NCBI RefSeq assembly: GCF_025028335.1
Contig: NZ_JAFEUW010000001.1
Span: 372,001 to 436,000, forward strand
DNA length: 64,000 nt
Direction: 5' to 3'
Source: Brachybacterium sillae
GTDB taxonomy: Bacteria > Actinomycetota > Actinomycetes > Actinomycetales > Dermabacteraceae
Part shown: one piece after another, positions 1-8,464 of the stretch
Position numbering within the stretch: the stretch's first letter is position 1
Layout: each line of letters opens with the position of its first letter
Notes under the pieces: generated by a model
The model's database searches: none
Told to the model about the DNA's origin: nothing
Seen by the model: only the letters and a program-made list of their open reading frames with translations
Position numbers and translations under genes: made by a program

Positions 1-367
1 GTCGCAGTTCCTCCGGCCCGAGCAGATCGACCAGCTGTTCCTGGTCGCGAAGGTCGATGACATCTCCGTGATCTGCTACGGCCTGCGCACCGACTTCCTC
101 ACCCGCCAGTTCCCGGGGTCGAGCCGTCTGTTCCAGTTGGCCGACAACTTCGAGAAGCTCCCGACGATGTGCCGTTGCGGCCGCCAGGCGGAGTTCAACT
201 GCCGCGTGGTGGACGGGCGTCACGTGTTCCATGGGGACCAGGTGGCGATCGACGGCGCGGGCAGTGTGACGTACGAGTCGCTGTGCGGGCAGTGCTTCAT
301 GCAGGAGCAGAGCGCGGCGGGTGCCGCGGTCATCGGACCACCACACCCGCCGCGAGCGTCCGCCTGA
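1..367 (+). CDS. tdk: thymidine kinase, TK1 type (3' part only)
   Basis: This is the C-terminal part of a TK1/Tdk-type thymidine kinase, which phosphorylates thymidine with ATP in the cytoplasmic salvage pathway. The reading frame is open from base 2 and the gene starts before the window. The segment ICYGLRTDF with LTRQFPGS and the phrase LADNFEKLPT are typical of the lasso and substrate-binding part of the family. It is followed by the structural zinc ligands CRCG and, about 50 residues on, CGQC. The tail after the last cysteine pair is short and rich in Ala and Pro. The gene converges on the next gene across a GC-rich hairpin. I am confident of the family; only the N-terminal half, including the P-loop, is out of sight. 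Confidence 0.9.
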   Translation, partial: SQFLRPEQIDQLFLVAKVDDISVICYGLRTDFLTRQFPGSSRLFQLADNFEKLPTMCRCGRQAEFNCRVVDGRHVFHGDQVAIDGAGSVTYESLCGQCFMQEQSAAGAAVIGPPHPPRASA

Positions 368-414
368 CCGGCGGACGGAAAGGGGATCGGGCGCGCTGCG
401 GCGCGCGCCGCCGG
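368..414. terminator. bidirectional hairpin between convergent genes
   Basis: An outer arm ccggcgg (368-374) pairs with ccgccgg (408-414), and an inner gcgcgc/gcgcgc hairpin sits at 391-406 with loop tgcg. It fills the whole gap between the stop of the thymidine kinase and the stop of the opposing gene, so it could end transcription in both directions. There is no T-tract, which is usual in high-GC actinobacteria. Confidence 0.5.
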
Positions 415-415
415 A

Positions 416-790
416 TCAGGCGCCGAGCGGCTTGTCCCCCACCTGGGCGTCGCCGCCGGCCACGCCGTCGACGTCACCGGTGGGCAGGTCCGCACCGGTG
501 GAGGTGTCGGAGGAGCCGCCGGAGACCTTGTCCTTGACGGCGGAGGTGCCCTGGGCCACGGTGGCCTTCACCTGATCGGCGACGCCGGGGGCCTTCTCCT
601 TGGCGGTGGCAGCGGCGTCCTGCGCCAGCTGCGTGGCCTTCTGCTTGGCCTCGTCGGCCTTGGCGCGGACGGTCGGGTCCTCGGCGACACCGCGGACGGC
701 GGACTCGATCTTCTCGTAGGGTTCACGGCCCATCTTCGAGCCGAGCACGAACCCGACGGCGAGACCGATGAACAGGATGACCTTCTTCAT
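416..790 (-). CDS. YtxH-like membrane-anchored protein
   Basis: A 124-residue protein with one N-terminal hydrophobic segment (about residues 4-18, ILFIGLAVGFVLGSKMG). A long Ala/Lys/Glu/Asp-rich helix-forming stretch follows, and the tail is Gly/Ser/Asp rich. The pattern of a short membrane helix ending in GSKMGR and then an amphipathic region matches the YtxH family (general-stress proteins of Gram-positive bacteria); the function is unknown. The start is supported by GGAAGGA seven bases before the ATG. It is transcribed away from putA. Confidence 0.65.
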   Translation of the reverse strand: MKKVILFIGLAVGFVLGSKMGREPYEKIESAVRGVAEDPTVRAKADEAKQKATQLAQDAAATAKEKAPGVADQVKATVAQGTSAVKDKVSGGSSDTSTGADLPTGDVDGVAGGDAQVGDKPLGA

Positions 791-1121
791 GGTGGTGTCC
801 TTCCCAGGGATGAGAGGGGGCTGGACCGAGGGCCGACCGGGCCCCGGCCCCGCAGATGCACGTCGATCGTGTCACATCGGGACTGGGGCTGTCTCGGATC
901 ACGCACGGAAGGCGAGGCCCCGCGGCCGTTCGATGGGGTCGATCGCCACCTCCGGTCCCATCCGATACCCGGTGGTCTCCGCCGCGGACGTAGTGTGATC
1001 GAGATCGGGCCCACGGGCCCGGTCGTGGGCTCCGGCCGACTCATAGGATGAGCGCCGTCCCACCGGACGACCCCACCGCGCGCCGGGACCCCCGTCGCGC
1101 CCACTGTCGAAGGAGACACCC
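791..1121. promoter_or_regulatory. divergent intergenic region, promoters of the YtxH-like gene and putA
   Basis: This 331-base gap separates two divergent genes and holds no convincing coding sequence. On the plus strand, TAGGAT at 1044-1049 is a possible -10 box for putA, and the ribosome-binding site AGGAGA lies at 1111-1116, just before the TTG start. TAGTGT near 990 is a second candidate. A GGGCCC-rich inverted repeat lies at about 1005-1020. No clear operator motif was recognised. Confidence 0.35.
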
Positions 1122-4100
1122 TTGACGCAGGCACAGCCGGCCCTGGCCACCACCGTCACCCCGGAACAGGTCACGGAGCAGGTGCGCACCTGGGTGCAGG
1201 CCGCATCCCACCGCCCCACGCCCGCCGCGGCGACGATGCTGGCGGAGCTGCTGAAGGACCCGAAGGGCCTGGAGTTCACCGTGGCGTTCGTGGATCGCGT
1301 GATCCGCACGGAGGACCCCCGCGCCGCCGCCGCGGAGCTGCGCCGCCTCGCCGCCGATCCGCCGTCGTTCCTGCCCGCGCCCCTGCGCCGCATCGTCGGT
1401 CTCGGCGGTACCGCCTCCCACGTCGCCCCCGACGTGGTGGTCCGCACCGCCGCCGCGGTCATGCGCGGCATGGTCGGCCACCTGGTGCTGGACTCCCGAG
1501 ACCCCATGCTGGCCCGCTCGATCGCCCGTCTGCGCGCCCAGGGCACCGAGCTGAACATCAACCTGCTCGGCGAGGCCGTCCTCGGCGCCCGCGAGGCGAA
1601 CCGTCGCCTGGAGGGTGTGCGCACCCTGGTGCAGCGCGAGGACGTCGACTACGTCTCCATCAAGGTCTCCTCGATCGTTGACCACCTGTCGCTGTGGGGG
1701 GCGCAGGAGACCGTCGACCACATCGTCGAGACGCTGCTGCCGCTGTACCTCGACGCGGCCCGCACCTCCCCCACCACGTTCATCAACATGGACATGGAGG
1801 AGTACCGCGATCTGGAGCTGACTCTCGAGGTGTTCGAGAAGCTGCTGGATCGTCCGGAGCTGATGTCCCTGCCCGCCGGCATCGTGCTGCAGGCGTACCT
1901 GCCGGACTCCTCCGCCGCGATGGCGCGTCTGCTGCGTTTCGCGCAGGACCGCGTGGCCCGCGGCGGCGCCCCGATCAAGGTGCGCGTGGTGAAGGGCGCC
2001 AACCTCGCCATGGAGCGTGTCGATGCGTCCCTGAAGGGTCTGCCGCTGGCGACCTTCGGCTCCAAGGAGGAGTCCGACGCCCAGTACAAGCGGGTGCTGC
2101 TGGACGCCATCGACCCGGAGAAGCTGAAGGCCGTGCACCTGGGCATCGCCGGGCACAACCTGTTCGACGCCGCCTTCGCCTACCTGCTCATGACGGAGCG
2201 GGGCATCGCGCCGACCCCGGACAGCGGCATCGAGTTCGAGATGCTCGCCGGGATGGCTCCCGGCCAGCAGGCCGTGGTCCGCGAGACCGTCGGCTCCATG
2301 CGCCTGTATGTGCCGGTGGTCTCCCCCGCGAGTTCGACGTCGCCGTGTCGTACCTGGTGCGGCGCCTGGAGGAGAACGCCTCCCCGGAGAACTTCATGTC
2401 GGCGGTGTTCGAACTCGACTCCAGCGAGGAGCTGTTCCGCCGCGAGGAGGGTCGTTTCCGCCGCGCGCTGGAGCGGGCGCTGACCGAGACCGCGGAGCCG
2501 ACGCACCGCGTGCAGAACCGTGCGGAGGAGCGGGCGGCCGGTCTGCCGGAGCTGGGTTCCGCCGCGCTGCCGGCGCGCCCGGGCGCGTTCCGCTCCACCC
2601 CCGACACCGACATGTCCGTGGCCGCGAACCAGCAGTGGGGTGAGCAGATCACGCGTCGGATCCGCACCTCCACCCTCGGTACCGCCACCATCGACGCAGC
2701 GCGCATCGAGCGAACCGACGAGGTCGAGGCCGTGTTCCAGCGGGCGATCGAGGCGCAGCGCCGCTGGGGCGCCCTGTCGGCGTCCGAGCGGGCGGCGGCG
2801 GTGCGCCGGGTCGGGCAGGTGCTCGCGCATCGGCGGGCCGAGCTGCTGGAGGTCATGGCCTCTGAGACCGGCAAGACCCTGGAGCAGGGCGACCCGGAGG
2901 TCAGTGAGGCCATCGACTTCGCCCTGTACTACGCGGAGCAGGCGGAGCGCCTCGCCGCGGAACCGGGCCTGAGCATCACTCCGCGCCGGATCACCCTGGT
3001 GACGCCGCCGTGGAACTTCCCGATCGCGATCCCCGTCGGCGGTGTGCTGTCGGCGGCGGTCACCGGCAGCGCCGTCATCATGAAGCCTGCCCCGCAGGCG
3101 CGGCGATGCGGCGGCATGATCGCCGACATCCTCGCTGAGGCCGGTCTGCCGGCGGACGTGGTGCAGATCGTGGACGTGCCGGAGAACGAGGTCGGCCGGG
3201 CGCTGATCTCCGACGAGCGCGTGGATCAGCTGATCCTCACCGGCGCCTACGACACGGCGGCGCTGTTCGCGTCGTGGCGGCCGCAGCTGCGCATCAAGGC
3301 GGAGACCAGCGGCAAGAACGCGATCGTGGTGACCCCGCATGCGGACCTCGACCTGGCCGCGAAGGATGTCGCCTACAGCGCCTTCGGCCACGCCGGCCAG
3401 AAGTGCTCGGCGGCGAGCCTCGTGATCACCGTCGGGTCCGTGTCACGGTCGCGGCGCTTCCAGGCGCAGCTCGCCGATGCGGTGCTGTCGCTGCACGTGG
3501 GCATGCCCACCGATCCGACCGCGACGGTCGGCCCGATCATCGAACCGGCCGCCGGAAAGCTCGGCTCGGGCCTGACGACGCTCGGTCCGGGTGAGACCTG
3601 GTTGGCGCGGCCCCGGCAGCTGGATGACTCCGGTCGCCTGTGGTCCCCGGGTGTGCGCGACGGTGTCACGGAGGGGTCGGAGTACCACCAGACGGAGTAC
3701 TTCGGACCGATCCTCGGCATCATGCATGCGGACACCCTGGAGGAGGCGCTGGAGCTGCAGAACGGCACCAGCTACGGACTCACCGCGGGTCTGCACTCCC
3801 TGGACCCGGCGGAGATCGCCCAGTGGGTGCAGGGGGTCGAGGCCGGCAACCTGTACGTGAACCGCGGCATCACCGGGGCGATCGTGGAGCGTCAGCCGTT
3901 CGGCGGGTGGAAGCGCTCGGCGATCGGGCAGACCGCCAAGGCCGGTGGACCGAACTACCTGGTGCACCTGGTGGACATCACCGACGAGGACACCTCCCGG
4001 GACGAGGCGACGTGGCTGGCCGATGCCCGCCACAGCGACCGTGAGCACCTGGCGACGACCTTCGCGCCGCGCGACGTGCAGGCCCTCCACGGGGAGATCA

Positions 4101-4558
4101 ACGTGCTGCGGTACCTGCCGATCCCGACGGTGGTGCGGGCCGCCGCCGGCACCACCCCGGTGCAGCTGGAGCGTGTGCTGTCCGCCGCTGCGCTCGTGGG
4201 TGCGGACGTCGAGGTGTCCGTGCACGACGCCGCGCTGACCGAGGTCGTGGGCCGCTCCGGGGTCGGCGAGGTCACGGTGCAGGTCGAGACCGCGGAGCAG
4301 TTCGCGGCGCGAGTGGGCACCCTCACCCGACTGCGGGTGCGTCTGCTCGGCGAGGCCGACGACGCCCTGCTGCGGGCGATCGCCCAGCGACCCGAGGTGG
4401 CGCTGTTCACCGGTGGTCCGACCGCCAGCGGCCGCGTGGAGCTGCTGGCGTTCCTGCACGAGCAGGCGGTGTCGGCGACGAACCACCGGTACGGAAACCC
4501 GCTGCCGGAGGCGCTGGACGTCACCGGCGGTCAGGGGTACGCCCTCGGTCGGGAGTGA
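1122..4558 (+). pseudogene. putA: bifunctional proline dehydrogenase / L-glutamate-gamma-semialdehyde dehydrogenase PutA, frameshifted
   Basis: PutA oxidises proline to glutamate: an FAD proline dehydrogenase domain makes P5C and an NAD-dependent aldehyde dehydrogenase domain finishes the job. The first reading frame (from the TTG at 1122, with AGGAGA upstream) encodes the proline dehydrogenase barrel (NMDMEEYRDLELT, KVRVVKGAN). The second frame carries the rest of the barrel end (REFDVAVSYLVRRLEE) and the aldehyde dehydrogenase, with TPPWNFPIAIP, the catalytic-cysteine region HAGQKCSAAS and the typical PFGGWKRS. The switch falls at the C5 run 2323-2327; one extra C would give VVSPREFDV and a single protein of about 1,145 residues. 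This is either a real one-base deletion that kills the second domain or a sequencing error. Otherwise both halves look well conserved and full length, so decay, if real, is recent. The gene ends at a strong hairpin facing the next gene. Confidence 0.88.
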
Positions 4559-4573
4559 CCTGAGCTGAGAGAA

Positions 4574-4607
4574 GGCGGGGCGGGGCCGGTGATGGCCCCG
4601 CCCCGCC
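4574..4607. terminator. perfect 14-bp hairpin, bidirectional terminator
   Basis: Arms 4574-4587 and 4594-4607 are perfectly complementary over 14 base pairs (GGCGGGGCGGGGCC), with the six-base loop ggtgat. It lies just after the putA stop and before the end of the convergent uridylyltransferase gene, so it can serve both. Confidence 0.75.
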
Positions 4608-4682
4608 TCGTCGTCGGGGTCGTCGTCGCGCCGGGGGTCGAGCTCGCGGGCACTCCGGCGTGAGAGCGCCGACGGTCTCGGG

Positions 4683-6059
4683 TCAGCTCTCGACGACGGT
4701 CCCGTCGGGCACGGTCCCGCCCTCCTCGCCGAGGACGGCGTCGCCGCGCACGGTGACGTCGGCCCCGAAGGTCCAGTCGCCCCGGATGTCGAGCGAGCGG
4801 GCCTCACGCAGCGACGGAACACCCTGCGGGAAGCGGCGGTCGAAGTCACCCACCAGCTTGTACGGCTCGGAGGCCAGGGTGATCAGCGGCGCGGCCTCGA
4901 CGTCCCGCACGAGGGCGAAGTCGTCGGTGAGGCGGTAGGCGTCGGACCGCACGAGCATCAGGTCGCTGGTGGCCTTCACCGGGAGGAACCGGGAGCGGTC
5001 GACGACGATCGCGCTCGCTCCCTCGAACACCTCGATCGCGGCGCCCATCGCGGATTCGATCTGGTACACCGGCGTGGAGGTCTTGTCGGAGGGATCGACC
5101 GTTTTCTCGTTGCGGATGAGCGGGAGCCCGAGCACCCCATCGCGTTCCTCGAGCACCCGGGCGAGCTGCTCGAGGTCGAACCACAGGTTGTTGGTGTGGA
5201 AGTACGGGTGGCGGTGCTCGTCGGTGAAGAAGTCCATCTCGTCCGCGGGCGTCTGTGCAGTGTCCCGCAGGATCAGCCGGCCGTCTGCCTTGCGGATCGC
5301 GAGGTGACCGCCCTTGCGGTCGGCGGCGGTGCGGCGGCACAGCTCGGCGGCGTACGGGGCGCCGCTGGAGGCGAACCAACCGGCGATCTCCGGGCTGGGG
5401 ACAGTCCCGAGGTTGTCGGAGTTGGAGACGCTGGCGTAGCGGAAGCCCGCGTCGAGCAGCTTCTGCAGCACCCCGGAGGCGAGCAGAGCGGTGTAGATGT
5501 CGCCGTGGCCGGGCGGACACCACTCCAGGTCGGGATCGGCAGGCCATTCGACGGGGGTGAGGTCGTCGGTGCGGAGCTTCGGCTCCTTGTTCTGCAGGAA
5601 GTCCAACGGCAGGTCGCCGACGGGCAGGTCGGGATACTTCGCAAGCACCTCGAGGGTGTCGGCCTGGGTGCGGAACGAGTTCATGAACAGCAGCGGCAGC
5701 CGGGCCCCGGTGGCCCGGCGCGCGGCGAGAACCTGCTCGACGATGATGTCGAGGAAGCTCTTGCCGTCCCGGACGGGAAGCAGGGACTTCGCGGCGTCGA
5801 GACCCATCGAGGTGCCGAGACCGCCGTTGAGGTTGATGACCACGAGCTTGTCGAAGGCGTCCTGCGCGACCTGCGGGTCGACGGTCAGGTCGGCGAGCTT
5901 CGGCGGATCGAGGTACGGCTCGATGGTGTCCTCCGGGATCGTGCCGGTGACGCCGTCGGCGAGCTGGCCGTAGTAGTGCGTGAACGTGTTGATCGCGGCG
6001 TCGGCGACGCCTGCGGCGCGCATCTTCTGCTGGGCAGCGGTCAGACCATCTGTGCTCAT
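4683..6059 (-). CDS. UTP--glucose-1-phosphate uridylyltransferase (UDPGP family)
   Basis: A 458-residue cytoplasmic enzyme that makes UDP-glucose from UTP and glucose-1-phosphate. It belongs to the eukaryote-like UDPGP family, not the bacterial GalU fold. The nucleotide-binding loop is INLNGGLGTSMG at residues 75-86, followed by the lysine in AAKSLLPVRDG. WCPPGHGDIYTAL and SVSNSDNLG are sugar-phosphate and metal-site segments. The C-terminal beta-helix-like part (LDIRGDWTFGADVTV) is present, so it is full length. The start is fixed by a TAGGCT box six bases upstream, which implies a leaderless message. UDP-glucose feeds trehalose, glycogen-type and cell-surface glycan synthesis; the neighbours do not say which. 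Confidence 0.88.
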   Translation of the reverse strand: MSTDGLTAAQQKMRAAGVADAAINTFTHYYGQLADGVTGTIPEDTIEPYLDPPKLADLTVDPQVAQDAFDKLVVINLNGGLGTSMGLDAAKSLLPVRDGKSFLDIIVEQVLAARRATGARLPLLFMNSFRTQADTLEVLAKYPDLPVGDLPLDFLQNKEPKLRTDDLTPVEWPADPDLEWCPPGHGDIYTALLASGVLQKLLDAGFRYASVSNSDNLGTVPSPEIAGWFASSGAPYAAELCRRTAADRKGGHLAIRKADGRLILRDTAQTPADEMDFFTDEHRHPYFHTNNLWFDLEQLARVLEERDGVLGLPLIRNEKTVDPSDKTSTPVYQIESAMGAAIEVFEGASAIVVDRSRFLPVKATSDLMLVRSDAYRLTDDFALVRDVEAAPLITLASEPYKLVGDFDRRFPQGVPSLREARSLDIRGDWTFGADVTVRGDAVLGEEGGTVPDGTVVES

Positions 6060-6065
6060 GCCGCC

Positions 6066-6071
6066 AGCCTA
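6066..6071 (-). promoter_or_regulatory. -10 box TAGGCT for a leaderless uridylyltransferase mRNA
   Basis: TAGGCT on the minus strand is followed by six bases and then the ATG at 6059. With the usual -10 to start-site distance, transcription would begin on or next to the A of the start codon, and no Shine-Dalgarno is visible. The same spacing recurs before proA and the CrtI-like gene. Confidence 0.5.
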
Positions 6072-6163
6072 GTGGTGCTCCCCACGCAGACCTCTCCGCG
6101 CCCGCCGGCCGCCACGGCCGTGATCGTCGCTCGACCGCGAACCGGGCTCCCTCGCCGCGTGAC

Positions 6164-8107
6164 CTACCGCCCTGCGGCGTACCCCTGGGCACCCCGGGGG
6201 TTGGCCGTCGCCTGCAGGATCCCGGTGTCGGGGTCGCGTGTGACCACGCTGAGCCGCCCGAGGGACCAGTCACCGGCCCGGGTCACGCGGTGGCCGCGTG
6301 CCTCCAGCTCCGCGATGACCTCCTCCCCGAGTCGGTTCTCCACGACGACGCCGTACGGTTCCTGCTGCCGGGGTGCGAAGGAGCCGACGCACGCGGTGGT
6401 GTGGAGCATCGGGGCGTCGATCGCCTGCTGAGGTGGCACGCCCTGCACGAGCAGGCGCAGCAGCAGCGGCAGCTGCCACTGGTCCTGTTGGTCACCCCCG
6501 GGGGTGCCCATCGCTATGATGGTGCGGCCGTCGCGCTGCACCAGAGTGGGGCTGAGCGTGGTGCGGGGCCGGGCGCCCGGCCGCAGCGCCGAGGGGGACG
6601 CCTCATCGAGCCAGCACATCTGCAGGCGCGTCCCCAGGCAGAACCCCAGACCCGGGATCGTCGGAGAGGACTGCAGCCATCCCCCGGAGGGCGTGATCGC
6701 CACGACGTTCCCCCACCGATCCACGACATCCAGATGGCAGGTGTCGCCCCGTTCCGCCCGCGGCATCGGCGGCTCGGGAGCGTCGGTCGGGACTGCCCGG
6801 CTCTCGGCCGTCGCCGGCGTCGGGGGTTCGGGGGTGTCGGCGGTGCGGGATACCCCACCGGGCGTGCCGTCTGCGCGGGACACCCGCACGGTCGGTTCTC
6901 CCGACAGCGGGGCGGATGACTCCGCCGCCCGGATCGTCGGCGTCCACGGCGCGCGCCCCGCCGCATCGCCCGGTTCCCCACCGGCCCGGGCGGTCCGTCC
7001 GATCAGCTGCCGGCGCTCCTCGATCCGCTGGGTCTCCAGGAGTACCGACGCGTCGGGCCCGTCCTCGCCGTACCAGGCGTCGCGGTCGGCGAGAGCGAGT
7101 TTCAGAGCTTCGAGGACATGGTGGGCGCCGTCGGCGGTGGGCGGGTCGAGGTGATCATCCGGCAGCGGGTCGAGCAGTGCGAGAGCCTCCAGCAGCACCG
7201 GACCCTGCGTCCAGGTGCCGGCTTTGAGGATCTCCACGTCGCGGAAACGGCCCCGCACGGGGGCCTCGAACCTCGCGACCGGGGCGGCCAGATCCTCGAC
7301 GGTCAGCACACCCGCGTGGTCGCGGCCGTCGCCGTGCCGGTGCGGGCGGGTCACGAACCGAGCGATCTCCTGGGCGACGCGCCCGGTGCGCCAGCAGACG
7401 CGGGCCGCCTCGATCCGCGCCACCCTCTCCGGAGTCGTCGCCGCCTCCCCCGCTGCCACGAGTTCCCGCAGCACCTGGGCGTACTCCGGATTCCGGATCA
7501 GCTCGCCCGGGCGCGGCACCTGCCCCTGGGGGCACCACAGCGCCTCGCTGCTGGGCCAGTGCTCGTGGAAGTACGCCGCCATCGCCTCGATCGTGGTGCA
7601 CACGCGCTCCAGCACCGGGTGCCCGTTCTCCGCGAGGTCGATCGCGTACTCGAGGACGTCGGCGAGGTCCCAGGTGCCGTGCTGCGCGAGCAGCAGCAGC
7701 CAGGCGTCGACCGCTCCCGGCACGGCGGCCGCCAGCGCGCCGGAGCCGGGGATGTCGACCAGGCCCTCCTCGTCGCGGTACCGGGTGATCGTCGCCCGGT
7801 GCGGCGCCGGACCCTGCCCCATCAGCACCCGCGCCCCTTCGGGGTCACCGGCCATGTGCACCAGGCCGACCAGGTCGCCCCCGGGGCCGTTCAGGTGGGG
7901 CTCCACCACGTGCAGGACGAACCCCGCCGCCACCGCGGCGTCGGCCGCGTTGCCTCCGCGTTCCAGCACCGACTGGGCGGTGGCGGTCGCCAGCCAGTGC
8001 GTCGAGGCGCTCATCCCGAAGCGTCCCTGCAGCGTGGGCCGGGTGGGCTGCGTGGGCCGGGGAGCGGCAGGGCCGCCCGTCACGTGCGGCTGTCGATCCG
8101 AGGGCAT
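6164..8107 (-). CDS. gamma-glutamyltransferase family protein (Ntn hydrolase)
   Basis: A 647-residue gamma-glutamyltranspeptidase-family enzyme. These autoprocess at a threonine and transfer or hydrolyse gamma-glutamyl groups, as in glutathione-like compounds. Family signs are GGNAADAAVAAGFVLHVVEP (residues 51-70), LNGPGGD, the processing and catalytic threonine in GDTCHLDVVDRWGN (about Thr456), and RPRTTLSPTLV with GTPGGDQQ in the small subunit. The start at 8107 is chosen because AGGAGGT lies five bases upstream; an upstream in-frame ATG at 8290 has no such site and would add a low-complexity extension. There is no signal peptide, unlike classical periplasmic or secreted GGT. A Pro/Thr/Glu/Arg-rich stretch of about 70 residues just before the catalytic Thr is unusual. 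The exact substrate is unknown. Confidence 0.82.
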   Translation of the reverse strand: MPSDRQPHVTGGPAAPRPTQPTRPTLQGRFGMSASTHWLATATAQSVLERGGNAADAAVAAGFVLHVVEPHLNGPGGDLVGLVHMAGDPEGARVLMGQGPAPHRATITRYRDEEGLVDIPGSGALAAAVPGAVDAWLLLLAQHGTWDLADVLEYAIDLAENGHPVLERVCTTIEAMAAYFHEHWPSSEALWCPQGQVPRPGELIRNPEYAQVLRELVAAGEAATTPERVARIEAARVCWRTGRVAQEIARFVTRPHRHGDGRDHAGVLTVEDLAAPVARFEAPVRGRFRDVEILKAGTWTQGPVLLEALALLDPLPDDHLDPPTADGAHHVLEALKLALADRDAWYGEDGPDASVLLETQRIEERRQLIGRTARAGGEPGDAAGRAPWTPTIRAAESSAPLSGEPTVRVSRADGTPGGVSRTADTPEPPTPATAESRAVPTDAPEPPMPRAERGDTCHLDVVDRWGNVVAITPSGGWLQSSPTIPGLGFCLGTRLQMCWLDEASPSALRPGARPRTTLSPTLVQRDGRTIIAMGTPGGDQQDQWQLPLLLRLLVQGVPPQQAIDAPMLHTTACVGSFAPRQQEPYGVVVENRLGEEVIAELEARGHRVTRAGDWSLGRLSVVTRDPDTGILQATANPRGAQGYAAGR

Positions 8108-8464
8108 GTCCGACCTCCTCATGGTCGGTGGGCAGATGCTCGGCACTCCGAGGTGTCGCACGGGAGCGGTGCGGGCATCGCGCCGGTGCGGTGCGACACG
8201 CGGTGACACCGGGGTGCCGGATCGCCAGGCTATCGGGCGGGCCCGCTCAGGAGGCTGAGGCCCACCGTGACCCTGACGAGTGGCGGACACCCCGTGTCCT
8301 CATCGACCGGTCCCGCCACCCGCAATCCGGGCAGGGAATGCCCGCCATTCGCGAGTCTCCACACCGCGCGGTCCGAAGCCGCCGACGGTGCCCGCGCGCA
8401 CGACATCCCCTGTGCCACACCCCTGCGCCACCGCCACCCTCGCGCGTCCGTAGACTTGGTCGAC
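8108..8464. promoter_or_regulatory. divergent intergenic region upstream of the GGT-like gene and metG
   Basis: This 357-base gap has no supported gene. It contains the ribosome-binding site of the GGT-like gene (around 8112-8118), a possible minus-strand -10 box TAGCCT at 8227-8232, and the metG -10 box near its right end. Many short GC-rich inverted repeats are present. I could not recognise a SAM-type or T-box riboswitch by eye. Confidence 0.35.
8451..8456 (+). promoter_or_regulatory. -10 box TAGACT for a probably leaderless metG mRNA
   Basis: TAGACT is followed by eight bases (tggtcgac) and the metG ATG at 8465. No Shine-Dalgarno precedes the ATG, so the message probably starts at or next to the start codon. 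Confidence 0.5.

Noticed and set aside
1122-2483. putA first frame as a separate, intact proline dehydrogenase
   Set aside because: The frame ends in an unrelated tail right after the C5 run, and the next frame continues the same domain without a start, so it is one gene with a frameshift.
8108-8464. SAM riboswitch or T-box upstream of metG
   Set aside because: No conserved core could be recognised by eye, and the metG -10 box lies only eight bases before the ATG, leaving no leader for one.
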